Notes under the pieces: model-generated
The model's database searches: none
What the model was told of the DNA's origin: nothing
Seen by the model: only the letters and a program-made list of their open reading frames with translations
In this document: piece after piece, positions 8,254 through 19,357 of the stretch
Layout: the number at the start of each line of letters is the position of its first letter
How positions within the stretch are numbered: the stretch's first letter is position 1
Made by a program: the position numbers and the translations under genes
Source of the DNA: Paludibacter sp.
Lineage (GTDB): Bacteria > Bacteroidota > Bacteroidia > Bacteroidales > Paludibacteraceae
Length of the DNA: 64,000 nt
Direction: 5' to 3'
Assembly: GCF_009712605.1 (NCBI RefSeq)
Contig: NZ_WASO01000015.1
Location: 186,001-250,000 of the forward strand

Positions 8254-8952
8254 ATGAGTAAACTGACGAAAAATCAAAAGTTGGCAAACAGCAAGGTTGA
8301 ACCCGGGAAAGCCTATTCGCTTAAGGAAGCAGCACAATTGGTAAAAGAAATCACGACGACCAAATTTGATGCTTCTGTTGACGTTGACGTGCGTTTGGGA
8401 ATCGATCCGCGTAAATCTAACCAGATGGTTCGCGGTGTAGTTTCTCTTCCTCACGGAACCGGCAAGCAAATAAGGGTTCTTGCTTTATGCTCACCTGATG
8501 CAGAAGCCGAAGCGAAAGCTGCAGGCGCTGATTATGTTGGTCTTGACGAATATATCGAAAAGATTAAAGGAGGTTGGACTGATATCGATGTTATCATCAC
8601 TCAACCTGCGATCATGGGTAAAATTGGTGCACTGGGTCGTGTGCTGGGTCCTCGTGGACTTATGCCTAACCCTAAAAGTGGTACCGTTACCAATGAAGTA
8701 GGTAAAGCAGTAGAAGAAGTTAAACAAGGTAAGATTGACTTCAAAGTTGATAAAAGCGGTATTGTTCATACATCCATTGGTAAAGTGTCGTTCGATGCTT
8801 CAAAGATTGCTGATAATGCGAAGGAATTTATTCATACGCTTATCAAATTGAAGCCTTCTACGGCTAAAGGTACTTATGTGAAGAGCATTTATCTTTCAAG
8901 TACAATGAGTCTTGGTATTAAGATTGACCCCAAATCGGTTGAAGAAAACTAA
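8254..8952 (+). CDS. rplA: 50S ribosomal protein L1
   Basis: 232 residues, normal length. Conserved blocks include [48 protein letters not shown] and the C-terminal [15 protein letters not shown]1 forms the mobile L1 stalk and in many bacteria represses its own rplKA mRNA. It starts 18 bases after rplK. Confidence 0.97.
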   Translation: MSKLTKNQKLANSKVEPGKAYSLKEAAQLVKEITTTKFDASVDVDVRLGIDPRKSNQMVRGVVSLPHGTGKQIRVLALCSPDAEAEAKAAGADYVGLDEYIEKIKGGWTDIDVIITQPAIMGKIGALGRVLGPRGLMPNPKSGTVTNEVGKAVEEVKQGKIDFKVDKSGIVHTSIGKVSFDASKIADNAKEFIHTLIKLKPSTAKGTYVKSIYLSSTMSLGIKIDPKSVEEN

Positions 8953-8966
8953 AAAAGTTGTAGTGT

Positions 8967-9488
8967 ATGAAAAAGGAAGATAAAAGTGTCATCATAGAGC
9001 AAATCAAAGAAACAATCGGATCATACAGCCATTTTTATGTAACAAACAGCGAAGGACTTAACGCTGAAGATACAAGTAAGCTCCGTAAGGCTTGTTTTAG
9101 CAAAGAGATCAAATTGATGGTCGTTAAAAACAAGTTACTTATCAAAGCTCTTGAATCGACAGGAACTGATTTCAGCCCGTTGTTTGATTCATTGAAAGGT
9201 TCATCTGCATTGTTGCTTTCTAACACTGGAAATGCACCTGCTAAATTGATCAAAGAATTTAGCAAAACTAATAAGCTGGAAAAACCTGCTTTGAAGGCAG
9301 CTTATGTAGAAGAAAGTTTCTATGTTGGAGCCGATCAGCTCGAAGCCTTGATTAACATCAAGAGCAAAAACGAACTTATCGCAGATGTTATTGCCTTGCT
9401 GCAATCGCCTGCTAAGAACGTGGTATCTGCACTCCAATCAGGAGGAAACACTCTTCACGGCGTATTACAAACGTTGTCAGAACGATAA
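8967..9488 (+). CDS. rplJ: 50S ribosomal protein L10
   Basis: 173 residues. The N-terminal part has SHFYVTNSEGLNAEDTSKLRKAC and KNKLLIKALE. The C-terminal helix (about 130-170) anchors L7/L12 dimers. The start is 14 bases after rplA, too short for the long rplJ leader known from E. coli. Confidence 0.95.
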   Translation: MKKEDKSVIIEQIKETIGSYSHFYVTNSEGLNAEDTSKLRKACFSKEIKLMVVKNKLLIKALESTGTDFSPLFDSLKGSSALLLSNTGNAPAKLIKEFSKTNKLEKPALKAAYVEESFYVGADQLEALINIKSKNELIADVIALLQSPAKNVVSALQSGGNTLHGVLQTLSER

Positions 9489-9533
9489 AAAACAAAACAA
9501 AAAATCAATCCAAACTTTTAAAAATATCTCATC

Positions 9534-9908
9534 ATGGCAGATTTGAAAGCATTTGCAGAACAATTGGTTAACTTGACCGTTAAAGAAGTAAACGAGTTGG
9601 CCGAAATTTTGAAAAACGAATACGGTATCGAACCCGCAGCTGCTGCTGTTGCTGTTGCTGCTCCTGCTGCAGGCGCTGCTGCTGCTGAAGAAGAAAAAAC
9701 ATCTTTTGATGTTATCTTGAAATCAGCTGGCGCAAACAAGTTGGCTATCGTTAAGCTTGTAAAAGAACTTACCGGCCTTGGTTTGAAAGAAGCAAAAGAC
9801 TTAGTTGACGGTGCTCCTAGCGCAATCAAAGAAGGTGTTGCTAAAGACGAAGCAGAAGCTTTGAAAAAACAACTTACTGAAGGCGGAGCTGAAGTTGAGC
9901 TTAAATAA
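9534..9908 (+). CDS. rplL: 50S ribosomal protein L7/L12
   Basis: 124 residues. It has an N-terminal dimerisation domain (1-35), an Ala-rich hinge (about 38-54, [17 protein letters not shown]) and a C-terminal domain with [27 protein letters not shown] that contacts translation factors. A 15-bp hairpin 22 bases after the stop separates it from rpoB. Confidence 0.98.
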   Translation: MADLKAFAEQLVNLTVKEVNELAEILKNEYGIEPAAAAVAVAAPAAGAAAAEEEKTSFDVILKSAGANKLAIVKLVKELTGLGLKEAKDLVDGAPSAIKEGVAKDEAEALKKQLTEGGAEVELK

Positions 9909-9930
9909 CACACCCTGATTACAGGCATTT

Positions 9931-9969
9931 GGTTTAGAATCTCATGTTGATGAGATTCTAAACCTTTTT
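9931..9969 (+). terminator. Terminator/attenuator between rplL and rpoB
   Basis: GGTTTAGAATCTCAT (9931-9945) pairs perfectly over 15 bp with 9950-9964 around loop GTTG, followed by TTTTT. It is a classical intrinsic terminator shape. It should partly or fully separate ribosomal protein from RNA polymerase expression. Confidence 0.75.
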
Positions 9970-10033
9970 GCGTATAATGTTATTCATTTTGGTTTAATTA
10001 ACTGGTTGCTTATAAAAAGCAATTTATTGAATA

Positions 10034-10041
10034 TACATTTG
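10034..10041 (+). promoter_or_regulatory. Possible rpoBC promoter -7 box
   Basis: TACATTTG at 10034-10041 fits TAnnTTTG and lies after the rplL hairpin, 148 bases before rpoB. No -33 element is at the usual distance, since the nearest TTG is 25 bases upstream. Confidence 0.4.
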
Positions 10042-10188
10042 TGCTATTAATTCAACAACTCGTTACGAAATTAGAACTTCAGTTTGTCTTTTAATCCTTC
10101 TTTTCCATCTTTATTTTTAGACTACAGTACTGAATTAATTTCTTAGCAGAGTATCGGCTAATTAAGTTCAATCAAACTTTCCTTCCCA

Positions 10189-13100
10189 ATGATGTCCAAT
10201 ACAGCAAACCCAAGAATAAACTTCGCCTCAATCAAAAGTCCGTTAGATTATCCGGATTTTCTTGAGGTTCAACTAAAATCATTTCAGGACTTTTTCCAAC
10301 TGGACGCTCCTCCCGAAAAAAGGAAGAATGAAGGCCTGTTTAACGTTTTTGCAGAAAACTTTCCTATTTCTGATACGCGAAACAACTTTGTCCTTGAGTT
10401 TTTAGACTACTTTGTAGATCCTCCGCGTTACTCTATTCCAGAATGTATTGAACGAGGCTTGACTCATAGCGTACCCTTAAAGGCTAAACTGAAGCTTTAT
10501 TGTACGGATCCTGAACACGAAGATTTCGATACTGTTATTCAGGATGTATATTTGGGTACTATTCCCTACATGACAGAAAAAGGCACGTTTGTGATAAACG
10601 GTGCCGAACGTGTTGTTGTTTCGCAACTTCACCGTTCTCCGGGTGTGTTCTTCGGTCAAAGTGTGCATACCAACGGAACAAAATTATATTCAGCAAGAAT
10701 TATTCCGTTTAGAGGTGCCTGGATTGAATTTGCAACGGACATCAATAACGTGATGTATGCTTACATCGATCGTAAAAAGAAATTACCTGTAACAACCCTG
10801 CTTCGTGCTATCGGCTACGAAAGTGATAGAGATATTCTTGAAATCTTTAATCTGGCAGAAGAAGTTAAGGTTAACAAAAGCAGCCTGAAAAAGGTTGTCG
10901 GACGCAAGCTTGCTGCTCGTGTTTTGAAATCATGGAATGAAGACTTCGTGGATGAAGATACCGGTGAAGTTGTTTCAATTGAACGTAACGAAGTGGTGAT
11001 TGACCGTGAGGTTATTTTGGAAAACAGCCATATCGATGCGATCATTGATTCGGGTACCCAAACAATTCTTCTCCACAAAGAAGAACAAAACCAAAGCGAT
11101 TTCAGTATTATCTACAATACACTGCAAAAAGACCCCAGTAACTCGGAACGTGATGCAGTTTTATATATTTATCGTCAGTTGCGTAGTGCAGAACCTGCCG
11201 ATGATACTTCAGCACGTGAAGTTATCAATGGTTTGTTCTTCTCTGACAAGCGTTATGACCTTGGTGAGGTAGGTCGTTATCGTATCAACCGCAAACTGAA
11301 TCTTACAACAGAAATGGATGTCAGAGTTCTGACTAAGGAAGACATCATTGAAATCATCAAGTACCTCATAGAACTGATCAACTCGAAAGCTGAAGTGGAT
11401 GATATTGACCACTTGAGCAACCGTCGTGTGAGAACTGTTGGCGAGCAATTGTACAACCAGTTTGGAGTTGCTCTTGCCCGTATGGCTCGTACTATTCGTG
11501 AACGTATGAACGTGCGTGACAATGAAGTGTTTACTCCGACAGACTTGATTAATGCGAAGACAATTTCTTCGGTTATTAATACCTTCTTCGGAACAAATGC
11601 TTTGTCGCAATTCATGGACCAAACGAATCCTTTGGCTGAGATTACGCACAAACGTCGTTTGTCGGCTCTTGGTCCTGGTGGTCTTTCCCGTGAAAGAGCA
11701 GGGTTTGAGGTTCGAGACGTACACTATACTCACTATGGTCGTCTTTGTCCTATTGAAACACCTGAAGGTCCAAACATTGGTTTGATCTCTTCTCTTTGTG
11801 TGTATGCCAAAATTAACGATCTGGGCTTTATTGTTACTCCTTATCGTAAGGTTTCGGAAGGCAAGGTAGATATCTCAGAAACCGGTATTGTTTACCTTAC
11901 AGCTGAAGAAGAAGACGGCAAGCTTATCGCTCAGGGAAATGCTCCGTTGAATGAAGACGGTAGCTTTGTTCGTTCTCGCGTTAAAGCCCGTCAGGATGCC
12001 GACTATCCTGTAATTGCTCCGAACGAAGTCCAGTTGATGGATGTATCTCCTACTCAGATCGCTTCTATTGCAGCTTCATTGATTCCGTTCCTCGAACACG
12101 ATGATGCTAACCGTGCGTTAATGGGTTCGAACATGATGCGCCAGGCAGTACCATTGCTCCGTAGTGAGGCTCCTATCGTTGGAACAGGTATAGAAGGTCA
12201 GATGATTCAGGACTCTCGTACGCAAATCATGGCCGAAGAAGACGGTGTGGTTGAATTTGTAGATGCAAAACGTATCGTAATCCGATATGACCGTACTGAA
12301 GACGAAGAGTTTGTTAACTTCGATGATTCGGTTAAAGAATATATTATCCCGAAATTCCAGCGGACTAATCAGGAAACAACGATGGACCTTCGTCCTATCG
12401 TTGAAAAAGGTGCTCGCGTAACTAAAGGCCAGATCCTGACAGAAGGTTATTCAACTGAACAGGGAGAACTTGCTTTGGGACGTAACCTGAAAGTGGCGTT
12501 TATGCCTTGGAAAGGGTACAACTTTGAGGATGCTATCGTAATCAACGAACGTGTGGTACGCGATGACATCTTTACTTCAGTTCACGTTACCGAATATTCT
12601 CTTGAAGTTCGTGAAACAAAACGTGGTATGGAAGAGCTTACTTCTGATATACCAAACGTGAGCGAAGAAGCAACCCGTGATTTGGACGAAAACGGTATCA
12701 TCCGTATAGGTGCTCATGTAGCTCCGGGTGATATTCTCATTGGTAAGATTACACCAAAGGGAGAATCTGATCCTTCTCCGGAAGAAAAATTGTTGCGTGC
12801 TATTTTTGGTGATAAGGCTGGTGATGTTAAGGATGCTTCTCTAAAAGCGTCTCCTTCTTTAAGAGGAGTTGTTATTGGAAGAAATCTCTTTGCAAAAGCA
12901 ATGAAAACCAGAAAATCGAGTCTTGCTGACAAGGCCGTGCTTCCTAAATTAGAAGAAGAATTTGAAAAAGAAGCAGCAGCTTTGAAAGCGAAGTTGATTG
13001 AGAAACTGGTAACTCTTACACAAAATAAAACATCTCAGGGTGTGAAAGACTTTTTAGGTACCGATCTGATTCCGAAAGGAAGCAAGTTTACCCAGAAAGT

Positions 13101-14001
13101 AATGAACGATATTGATTATACTACAGTTCATGTAAGTCGCTGGACAACTGATACACATCGTAATGATATGATTCAGGCAGTGATTGTGAACTATTTGAAG
13201 AAATATAAGGAACTCGATGCTCAACTCAAACGTAAGAAATTTAATATTACGATCGGAGACGAGCTGCCTTCAGGTATCGTACAATTGGCTAAAGTTTATA
13301 TCGCTAAGAAACGTAAGATTCGTGTTGGTGATAAAATGGCCGGTCGTCACGGTAACAAGGGTATTGTATCAAGAATCGTGCGTCAGGAAGATATGCCGTT
13401 CCTTGAAGATGGAACTCCTGTAGATATTGTATTGAACCCGCTGGGTGTGCCTTCTCGTATGAACTTGGGGCAGATTTTTGAAACTGTTCTTGGTTGGGCA
13501 GGAAAGAACCTTGGAGTGAAATTTGCTACTCCAATCTTCGATGGAGCTACCCTTGAAGACCTTAATGCATGGACTGATAAGGCTGGTGTACCTAACTACG
13601 GTAAGACATATCTGTATGACGGTGGAACCGGCGAGCGTTTCGACCAAACGGCTACAGTTGGTGTTATTTACATGCTGAAGCTGGGTCACATGGTTGAAGA
13701 CAAGATGCACGCACGTTCTATTGGTCCGTACTCGTTGATTACCCAACAGCCTCTTGGTGGTAAAGCTCAATTTGGTGGTCAGCGTTTTGGGGAAATGGAA
13801 GTTTGGGCTCTGGAAGCATTTGGAGCCGCCCATATTCTGCAGGAAATTCTGACGGTTAAATCTGATGACGTTGTAGGTCGCGCACGTTCTTACGAAGCAA
13901 TTGTGAAAGGAGAGCCGATGCCGACTCCGGGATTACCAGAATCTCTGAACGTATTGCTGCACGAATTGCAGGGTCTCGGATTGAGTGTACATCTGGAATA
14001 A
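10189..14001 (+). CDS. rpoB: DNA-directed RNA polymerase subunit beta
   Basis: 1270 residues, typical for Bacteroidota. The rifampicin region reads [27 protein letters not shown] when taken in its two halves, with wild-type Asp, His and Ser at the classic resistance positions. The [15 protein letters not shown] active-site segment and the C-terminal [21 protein letters not shown] are intact. Two adjacent ATGs (10189, 10192) could start the protein. It precedes rpoC by 99 bases containing a hairpin. Confidence 0.98.
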   Translation: MMSNTANPRINFASIKSPLDYPDFLEVQLKSFQDFFQLDAPPEKRKNEGLFNVFAENFPISDTRNNFVLEFLDYFVDPPRYSIPECIERGLTHSVPLKAKLKLYCTDPEHEDFDTVIQDVYLGTIPYMTEKGTFVINGAERVVVSQLHRSPGVFFGQSVHTNGTKLYSARIIPFRGAWIEFATDINNVMYAYIDRKKKLPVTTLLRAIGYESDRDILEIFNLAEEVKVNKSSLKKVVGRKLAARVLKSWNEDFVDEDTGEVVSIERNEVVIDREVILENSHIDAIIDSGTQTILLHKEEQNQSDFSIIYNTLQKDPSNSERDAVLYIYRQLRSAEPADDTSAREVINGLFFSDKRYDLGEVGRYRINRKLNLTTEMDVRVLTKEDIIEIIKYLIELINSKAEVDDIDHLSNRRVRTVGEQLYNQFGVALARMARTIRERMNVRDNEVFTPTDLINAKTISSVINTFFGTNALSQFMDQTNPLAEITHKRRLSALGPGGLSRERAGFEVRDVHYTHYGRLCPIETPEGPNIGLISSLCVYAKINDLGFIVTPYRKVSEGKVDISETGIVYLTAEEEDGKLIAQGNAPLNEDGSFVRSRVKARQDADYPVIAPNEVQLMDVSPTQIASIAASLIPFLEHDDANRALMGSNMMRQAVPLLRSEAPIVGTGIEGQMIQDSRTQIMAEEDGVVEFVDAKRIVIRYDRTEDEEFVNFDDSVKEYIIPKFQRTNQETTMDLRPIVEKGARVTKGQILTEGYSTEQGELALGRNLKVAFMPWKGYNFEDAIVINERVVRDDIFTSVHVTEYSLEVRETKRGMEELTSDIPNVSEEATRDLDENGIIRIGAHVAPGDILIGKITPKGESDPSPEEKLLRAIFGDKAGDVKDASLKASPSLRGVVIGRNLFAKAMKTRKSSLADKAVLPKLEEEFEKEAAALKAKLIEKLVTLTQNKTSQGVKDFLGTDLIPKGSKFTQKVMNDIDYTTVHVSRWTTDTHRNDMIQAVIVNYLKKYKELDAQLKRKKFNITIGDELPSGIVQLAKVYIAKKRKIRVGDKMAGRHGNKGIVSRIVRQEDMPFLEDGTPVDIVLNPLGVPSRMNLGQIFETVLGWAGKNLGVKFATPIFDGATLEDLNAWTDKAGVPNYGKTYLYDGGTGERFDQTATVGVIYMLKLGHMVEDKMHARSIGPYSLITQQPLGGKAQFGGQRFGEMEVWALEAFGAAHILQEILTVKSDDVVGRARSYEAIVKGEPMPTPGLPESLNVLLHELQGLGLSVHLE

Positions 14002-14053
14002 TTCCTTCTGTAGAACCATTCGGTAATAAATTACATTCTTCAAAAAACGAAAA

Positions 14054-14082
14054 TTCTCTTGCCTCATGAAGAGGCAGGAGAA
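14054..14082 (+). other. Hairpin between rpoB and rpoC
   Basis: TTCTCTTGCCTC (14054-14065) pairs with GAGGCAGGAGAA (14071-14082) over 12 positions with one G-U, loop ATGAA. No T run follows. It ends 18 bases before the rpoC start, where it might affect initiation or processing. Confidence 0.5.
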
Positions 14083-14100
14083 CTTTAATAAAATAAAACT

Positions 14101-17100
14101 ATGGCTTTTATCAGAGAAAATAAGATAAAGAGCAATTTTAGCAAAATAACGATTGGTTTAGCGTCGCCCGAAGAGATGCTTGAAATGTCTCACGGCGAAA
14201 TTCTGAAACCAGAAACGATCAATTACCGTACATACAAACCGGAACGTGATGGTCTTTTTTGCGAACGTATCTTTGGACCGGTTCGCGATTATGAATGTCA
14301 TTGCGGAAAATACAAACGTATTCGTTATAAGGGTATCGTCTGCGACCGTTGTGGCGTAGAAGTGACAGAAAAGAAAGTGCGTCGTGAAAGAATGGGACAC
14401 ATCAGTTTGGTGGTGCCTATCGCACATATCTGGTATTTCCGTTCGCTACCAAATAAAATCGGCTATCTGTTGGGTATGTCGACAAAGAAACTGGATTCTA
14501 TCATTTATTATGAAAAATACGTGATTATCCAGCCGGGTATTCTCGAAGGAAGAGAAAACATCGTAAGAGGTGAATTGTTGTCAGAAGAAGAATATCTCGA
14601 TTTGATTGACGAATTACCACGCGAAAATCAGCAACTTGACGATACAGATCCTAACAAGTTTCTTGCTAAAATGGGAGCTGATGCTATTTATGATATGCTT
14701 CAGACAATCGACCTTGACAGTCTTTCTTATGAACTGCGTCATATTGGTAGTACAACTTCTTCGCAGCAAAAGAAAACTGAAGCCCTGAAACGTCTTCAGG
14801 TGGTTGAAGCTTTCCGTGCTTCACGTTTACGCAATAAACCGGAATGGATGATTCTGAAAGTTCTTCCGGTTATTCCTCCCGAACTTCGTCCGTTGGTGCC
14901 TCTTGATGGTGGTCGTTTTGCAACTTCCGACCTGAATGATTTGTACCGTCGTGTGATTATTCGTAACAACCGTTTGAAACGTTTGATCGAAATTAAAGCA
15001 CCGGAAGTGATTCTGCGTAATGAAAAACGTATGCTTCAGGAAGCTGTCGACTCATTGTTCGATAACTCACGTAAGGCAAGTGCTGTTAAGACAGATGCTA
15101 ACCGTCCTTTGAAATCGTTGTCAGACAGTTTGAAAGGTAAACAAGGTCGTTTCCGTCAGAACTTACTTGGTAAACGTGTAGACTATTCTGCCCGTTCGGT
15201 TATCGTCGTTGGTCCTGAATTGAAAATGCACGAATGCGGTTTGCCAAAAGATATGGCAGCCGAACTCTATAAACCGTTTATTATCCGTAAATTGATTGAA
15301 CGCGGTATTGTAAAAACGGTTAAATCAGCTAAGAAGATCATTGATCGTAAAGATCCTGTGGTTTGGGACATTTTGGAATATGTAATGAAAGGTCATCCGG
15401 TATTGCTTAACCGTGCTCCGACTCTTCACCGTTTGGGTATTCAGGCATTCCAGCCTAAGATGATCGAAGGAAAAGCTATTCAGCTCCACCCATTGGCTTG
15501 TACGGCGTTCAATGCTGACTTTGACGGTGACCAGATGGCTGTTCACCTTCCGTTAAGCAACGAAGCAGTTGTTGAAGCTCAAATGTTGATGCTTGCAGCT
15601 CACAATATTCTGAACCCGGCCAATGGTGCTCCTATCACTGTACCTTCTCAGGACATGGTACTCGGTTTGTACTATATTACAAAACCGCGTCCAGGAGCAA
15701 AAGGCGAAGGTATGATTTTCTATGGTGTTGAAGAAGTAGAAATAGCTTTGAATGAAGGCAGAGTTGCTCTTCACGCGAAGATCAAAGTACGCCACAATGA
15801 CCTGAATGAAAACGGAGAACTGGAAGAAATGCTGATCGAAACAACTGTAGGTCGTGTTATCTTCAACAAATGTGTTCCTACTCAGATGGGTTTCATTAAC
15901 GAATTGCTTTCAAAGAAATCGTTACGTGATATCATCGGTAACATTATCAAGGTGTGTGGTGTGGCTGTAACAGCTAAGTTCCTTGATGATATTAAGGATT
16001 TGGGTTACAAGATGGCGTTCAAGGGAGGTCTATCCTTTAACCTTGGAGACGTTATCATTCCGGCTGAAAAAGAGGCATTGGTACAGGAAGGTTATGACGA
16101 AGTAGAAGAAATCCTGAACAACTATAATATGGGTTTCATTACTTACAATGAACGTTACAACCAGATTATCGACACTTGGACACACGTTAACTCTAAATTG
16201 TCAAATATTTTGATGAAACAGCTCTCGAGCGACAACCAAGGGTTTAACTCTGTTTACATGATGTTGGACTCAGGAGCTCGTGGTTCTAAAGAACAGATTC
16301 GTCAGCTTTCAGGTATGCGTGGTTTGATGGCTAAGCCTCAGAAATCAGGTGCCGAAGGTGGTCAGATCATTGAAAACCCGATTTTAGCAAACTTTAAAGA
16401 GGGTCTGTCGGTGTTAGAGTATTTTATCTCTACCCACGGTGCTCGTAAAGGTTTGGCGGATACCGCTCTGAAAACGGCTGATGCGGGTTATTTGACCCGT
16501 CGTTTGGTTGACGTTTCACAAGATGTTATTATCAACGAAGAAGACTGTGGTACATTACGTGGTCTGACAGCTGTTGAACTTAAAAATAATGAAGAAGTAA
16601 TCGCTTCTCTCTACGAACGTATTTTGGGTCGTGTATCTCTGCACGATATTCAGCATCCATTGACAGGAGATATCCTCGTTCGTTCAGGCGAAGAAATTAC
16701 AGAAGATATTGCACAGGCTATTCAGGATTCTCCGATCGAACGCGTTGAAATCCGTTCGGTGTTGACTTGCGAATCTAAAAAGGGTGTTTGTGCAAAATGT
16801 TACGGCCGTAACCTGGCAACCGGTAAGATGGTTCACAAAGGTGAAGCTGTGGGTGTTATTGCGGCTCAGTCAATCGGTGAGCCGGGTACTCAGCTTACGT
16901 TGCGTACATTCCACGTGGGTGGTATCGCTTCGAATATTGCTGCAGAATCAAACATTACTTCTCGTTACGACGGTATTGTTGAGATTGAAGAACTCCGTAG
17001 CGTTGATGCAATCGACGAAAACGGTAATCCATATCAGGTAGTGGTTGGTCGTTTGACCGAAATGCGTGTGATCGATCCGCGTACCAAGATTGTTTTGACC

Positions 17101-18375
17101 AATCAGCACGTTCCTTATGGTGCGAAATTGTATACAAAACATGGCGATTTGGTTAAGAAAGGACAGTTGCTTTGTGAATGGGACCCGTTCAATGCCGTAA
17201 TTATTTCGGAAATGGGTGGTAAACTCGAATTCCAGGATATTATCGAGAATACAACATTTAAGGTTGAATCGGATGAAGCTACCGGTTTGCGTGAAAAGAT
17301 TATTATCGAATCGAAAGATAAAACGAAAATACCTACTGTTCACGTGGTAGATAAAGACGGAACTCCTTTGCGTAACTACAGCTTACCAGTGGGAGCCCAC
17401 TTGGTGCTTGATGAAGGCGATATGATCAAGGCCGGTCAATTGTTGGTTAAGATCCCTCGCGCTGTTGGTAAAGCGGGTGATATTACCGGGGGTCTTCCCC
17501 GTGTTACGGAGTTGTTTGAAGCTCGTAACCCGTCAAACCCTGCTGTTGTTGCTGAAATCGATGGTGAAGTTTCGTTCGGTAAAATCAAACGTGGTAACCG
17601 TGAAATCATCGTTACCTCTAAGATGGGCGAGGTGAAGAAGTATCTTGTACCACTTTCAAAACAAATTCTTGTTCAGGAAAGTGACTACGTACGTGCAGGT
17701 ACAGCTTTGTCCGATGGAGCAACTACTCCGTCAGATATTCTGGCAATCAAAGGGCCGACCGCTGTTCAGGAATATATTGTGAACGAAGTTCAGGACGTAT
17801 ACCGTTTACAGGGTGTGAAGATCAACGATAAGCACTTCGAAGTAATTGTGCGTCAGATGATGCGTAAGGTAGAAGTTCTTGATCAGGGTGATACCCGCTT
17901 CCTCGAACAACAAATGATCGATAAAAACGATTTTTTTGAAGAAAACGATCGTTTGTGGGGTAAAAAAGTGGTTGTAAACCCAGGTGATTCTCAAACATTG
18001 AAGGCCGGTCAGATTGTAACCGCACGCAAGTTGCGCGACGAAAACAGTTCTTTGAAACGTAAAGACTTACGTTTGGTTGAAGCCCGCGATGCTATCCCTG
18101 CAACTTCAAGTCAGGTACTTCAGGGTATTACTCGTGCCGCATTGCAAACCAGCAGCTTTATGTCGGCTGCTTCGTTCCAGGAAACCACAAAGGTATTGAA
18201 TGAAGCTGCTATTAACGGTAAGATTGACAAGCTGGAAGGTTTGAAAGAAAACGTTATTTGCGGTCATTTGATTCCTGCCGGTACCGGTCAACGTGAATTT
18301 GATAAGATGATTGTTGGTTCTGTTGATGAAATGGAACGCATTACTGAAGCTCGCAAGGCTGTATTGCCCGAATAA
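14101..18375 (+). CDS. rpoC: DNA-directed RNA polymerase subunit beta'
   Basis: 1424 residues. The N-terminal zinc ribbon ([20 protein letters not shown]), the catalytic NADFDGDQM loop that holds Mg2+, the bridge/trigger-helix region and the second zinc site ([13 protein letters not shown]) are all present. The C-terminus ends normally. It is co-transcribed with rpoB and followed by a strong terminator. Confidence 0.98.
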   Translation: MAFIRENKIKSNFSKITIGLASPEEMLEMSHGEILKPETINYRTYKPERDGLFCERIFGPVRDYECHCGKYKRIRYKGIVCDRCGVEVTEKKVRRERMGHISLVVPIAHIWYFRSLPNKIGYLLGMSTKKLDSIIYYEKYVIIQPGILEGRENIVRGELLSEEEYLDLIDELPRENQQLDDTDPNKFLAKMGADAIYDMLQTIDLDSLSYELRHIGSTTSSQQKKTEALKRLQVVEAFRASRLRNKPEWMILKVLPVIPPELRPLVPLDGGRFATSDLNDLYRRVIIRNNRLKRLIEIKAPEVILRNEKRMLQEAVDSLFDNSRKASAVKTDANRPLKSLSDSLKGKQGRFRQNLLGKRVDYSARSVIVVGPELKMHECGLPKDMAAELYKPFIIRKLIERGIVKTVKSAKKIIDRKDPVVWDILEYVMKGHPVLLNRAPTLHRLGIQAFQPKMIEGKAIQLHPLACTAFNADFDGDQMAVHLPLSNEAVVEAQMLMLAAHNILNPANGAPITVPSQDMVLGLYYITKPRPGAKGEGMIFYGVEEVEIALNEGRVALHAKIKVRHNDLNENGELEEMLIETTVGRVIFNKCVPTQMGFINELLSKKSLRDIIGNIIKVCGVAVTAKFLDDIKDLGYKMAFKGGLSFNLGDVIIPAEKEALVQEGYDEVEEILNNYNMGFITYNERYNQIIDTWTHVNSKLSNILMKQLSSDNQGFNSVYMMLDSGARGSKEQIRQLSGMRGLMAKPQKSGAEGGQIIENPILANFKEGLSVLEYFISTHGARKGLADTALKTADAGYLTRRLVDVSQDVIINEEDCGTLRGLTAVELKNNEEVIASLYERILGRVSLHDIQHPLTGDILVRSGEEITEDIAQAIQDSPIERVEIRSVLTCESKKGVCAKCYGRNLATGKMVHKGEAVGVIAAQSIGEPGTQLTLRTFHVGGIASNIAAESNITSRYDGIVEIEELRSVDAIDENGNPYQVVVGRLTEMRVIDPRTKIVLTNQHVPYGAKLYTKHGDLVKKGQLLCEWDPFNAVIISEMGGKLEFQDIIENTTFKVESDEATGLREKIIIESKDKTKIPTVHVVDKDGTPLRNYSLPVGAHLVLDEGDMIKAGQLLVKIPRAVGKAGDITGGLPRVTELFEARNPSNPAVVAEIDGEVSFGKIKRGNREIIVTSKMGEVKKYLVPLSKQILVQESDYVRAGTALSDGATTPSDILAIKGPTAVQEYIVNEVQDVYRLQGVKINDKHFEVIVRQMMRKVEVLDQGDTRFLEQQMIDKNDFFEENDRLWGKKVVVNPGDSQTLKAGQIVTARKLRDENSSLKRKDLRLVEARDAIPATSSQVLQGITRAALQTSSFMSAASFQETTKVLNEAAINGKIDKLEGLKENVICGHLIPAGTGQREFDKMIVGSVDEMERITEARKAVLPE

Positions 18376-18396
18376 TTTTCTTAATTAATATAAGAT

Positions 18397-18437
18397 GAAA
18401 GCCGTCTCGAAAGGGACGGCTTTCTTGCTTTTTGGTG
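18397..18437 (+). terminator. rpoC terminator
   Basis: GAAAGCCGTC (18397-18406) pairs perfectly with GACGGCTTTC (18415-18424), followed by TTGCTTTTTGG. It shares the AAAGCCGTC core with the terminator at 19299-19331. Confidence 0.75.
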
Positions 18438-18446
18438 AAGAACATG

Positions 18447-18454
18447 TATTTTTG
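18447..18454 (+). promoter_or_regulatory. Promoter -7 box of the MBL-fold gene
   Basis: TATTTTTG at 18447-18454, with TTG at 18425-18427 and a 19-base spacer. It lies just after the rpoC terminator stem. Confidence 0.45.
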
Positions 18455-18547
18455 TTAGCTAAAAGATTTTTTGTCGTGCAAACTGGAAAATGTATGATAT
18501 TGCAATCAACGAAATAATAGAAACATATTCTTAAAGATCTATGATGT

Positions 18548-19258
18548 ATGAAATTAACTTATGTCTTTCATAGTTGTTTTGTAATTGAATCAGATGACGT
18601 AACATTCATTTTTGATTTTTACAAAGATTCTGCTAATAATTGGCTGACGCAACATTTACATGACTTCAAAGGAAAGGTATATGTGTTTGCCTCTCATGCG
18701 CACCACGACCATTTCAACAAGGAGATACTGGGTTGGAGCTCTGTTAGGAACGACATTCAGTATGTTTTCTCTAAAGATATTCTCACCGAAAAGCAATGTT
18801 TGCCTTCAGATGGATTTTTCTTAGATAAAGGAGACGTTTATCAGGACGACCGAATATATGTGAAGGCTTACGGTTCAACCGACCAGGGTATTTCATTTTA
18901 TGTCGAAGCTGGAGGAAAAAAGATCTTTCATGCAGGTGATTTGAACAATTGGCACTGGAAAGAAGAATCGACGCCGGAAGAAATATCTGAAGTGGAAACG
19001 TTTTACCAAAATGAATTGAGTATCCTTGCCGGAGAAGTGCCTGTTTTGGATGTGGCGATGTTTCCTCTTGATCCACGTCTCGGAGCTGATTTTGCCGATG
19101 GGGCTATCCTGTTTCTCCAACAGATTAAAACAGGATTGCTGGTGCCGATGCATTGCCAGGGAGAGCATGTTTTTATCAATAGCTTTGGTGCTAAGGTACA
19201 AAGCTATGGCAGCCGATATTTCTCCATAGAAAAGGAAGAGGATAATATCGAATTTTAG
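18548..19258 (+). CDS. Metallo-beta-lactamase fold hydrolase
   Basis: 236 residues without a signal peptide. The zinc signature HxHxDH is present as His50-Ala-His52-His53-Asp54-His55 (SHAHHDHF), followed by a later HAGDLN and a C-terminal MHCQGEH segment. This matches the cytosolic 'MBL fold metal-dependent hydrolase' group related to UlaG-like enzymes. Substrates of this group are mostly unknown. It stands alone between the rpoC terminator and a terminator shared with the converging EF-G paralog, so context gives no functional hint. Confidence 0.8.
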   Translation: MKLTYVFHSCFVIESDDVTFIFDFYKDSANNWLTQHLHDFKGKVYVFASHAHHDHFNKEILGWSSVRNDIQYVFSKDILTEKQCLPSDGFFLDKGDVYQDDRIYVKAYGSTDQGISFYVEAGGKKIFHAGDLNNWHWKEESTPEEISEVETFYQNELSILAGEVPVLDVAMFPLDPRLGADFADGAILFLQQIKTGLLVPMHCQGEHVFINSFGAKVQSYGSRYFSIEKEEDNIEF

Positions 19259-19298
19259 TGTATGCTTTTATAGAAAGTAACCTGATCTATTAAGTCAA

Positions 19299-19338
19299 AA
19301 AGCCGTCTCAAATACTGTTTGAGACGGCTTTCGTTTTA
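19299..19338. terminator. Bidirectional terminator between MBL gene and EF-G paralog
   Basis: AAAGCCGTCTCAAA (19299-19312) pairs perfectly over 14 bp with TTTGAGACGGCTTT (19318-19331), loop TACTG. T-rich stretches lie on the + strand side, and A-rich sequence upstream serves the minus strand. Confidence 0.8.
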
Positions 19339-19357
19339 TTGAGCCAAGAAAAATAGT

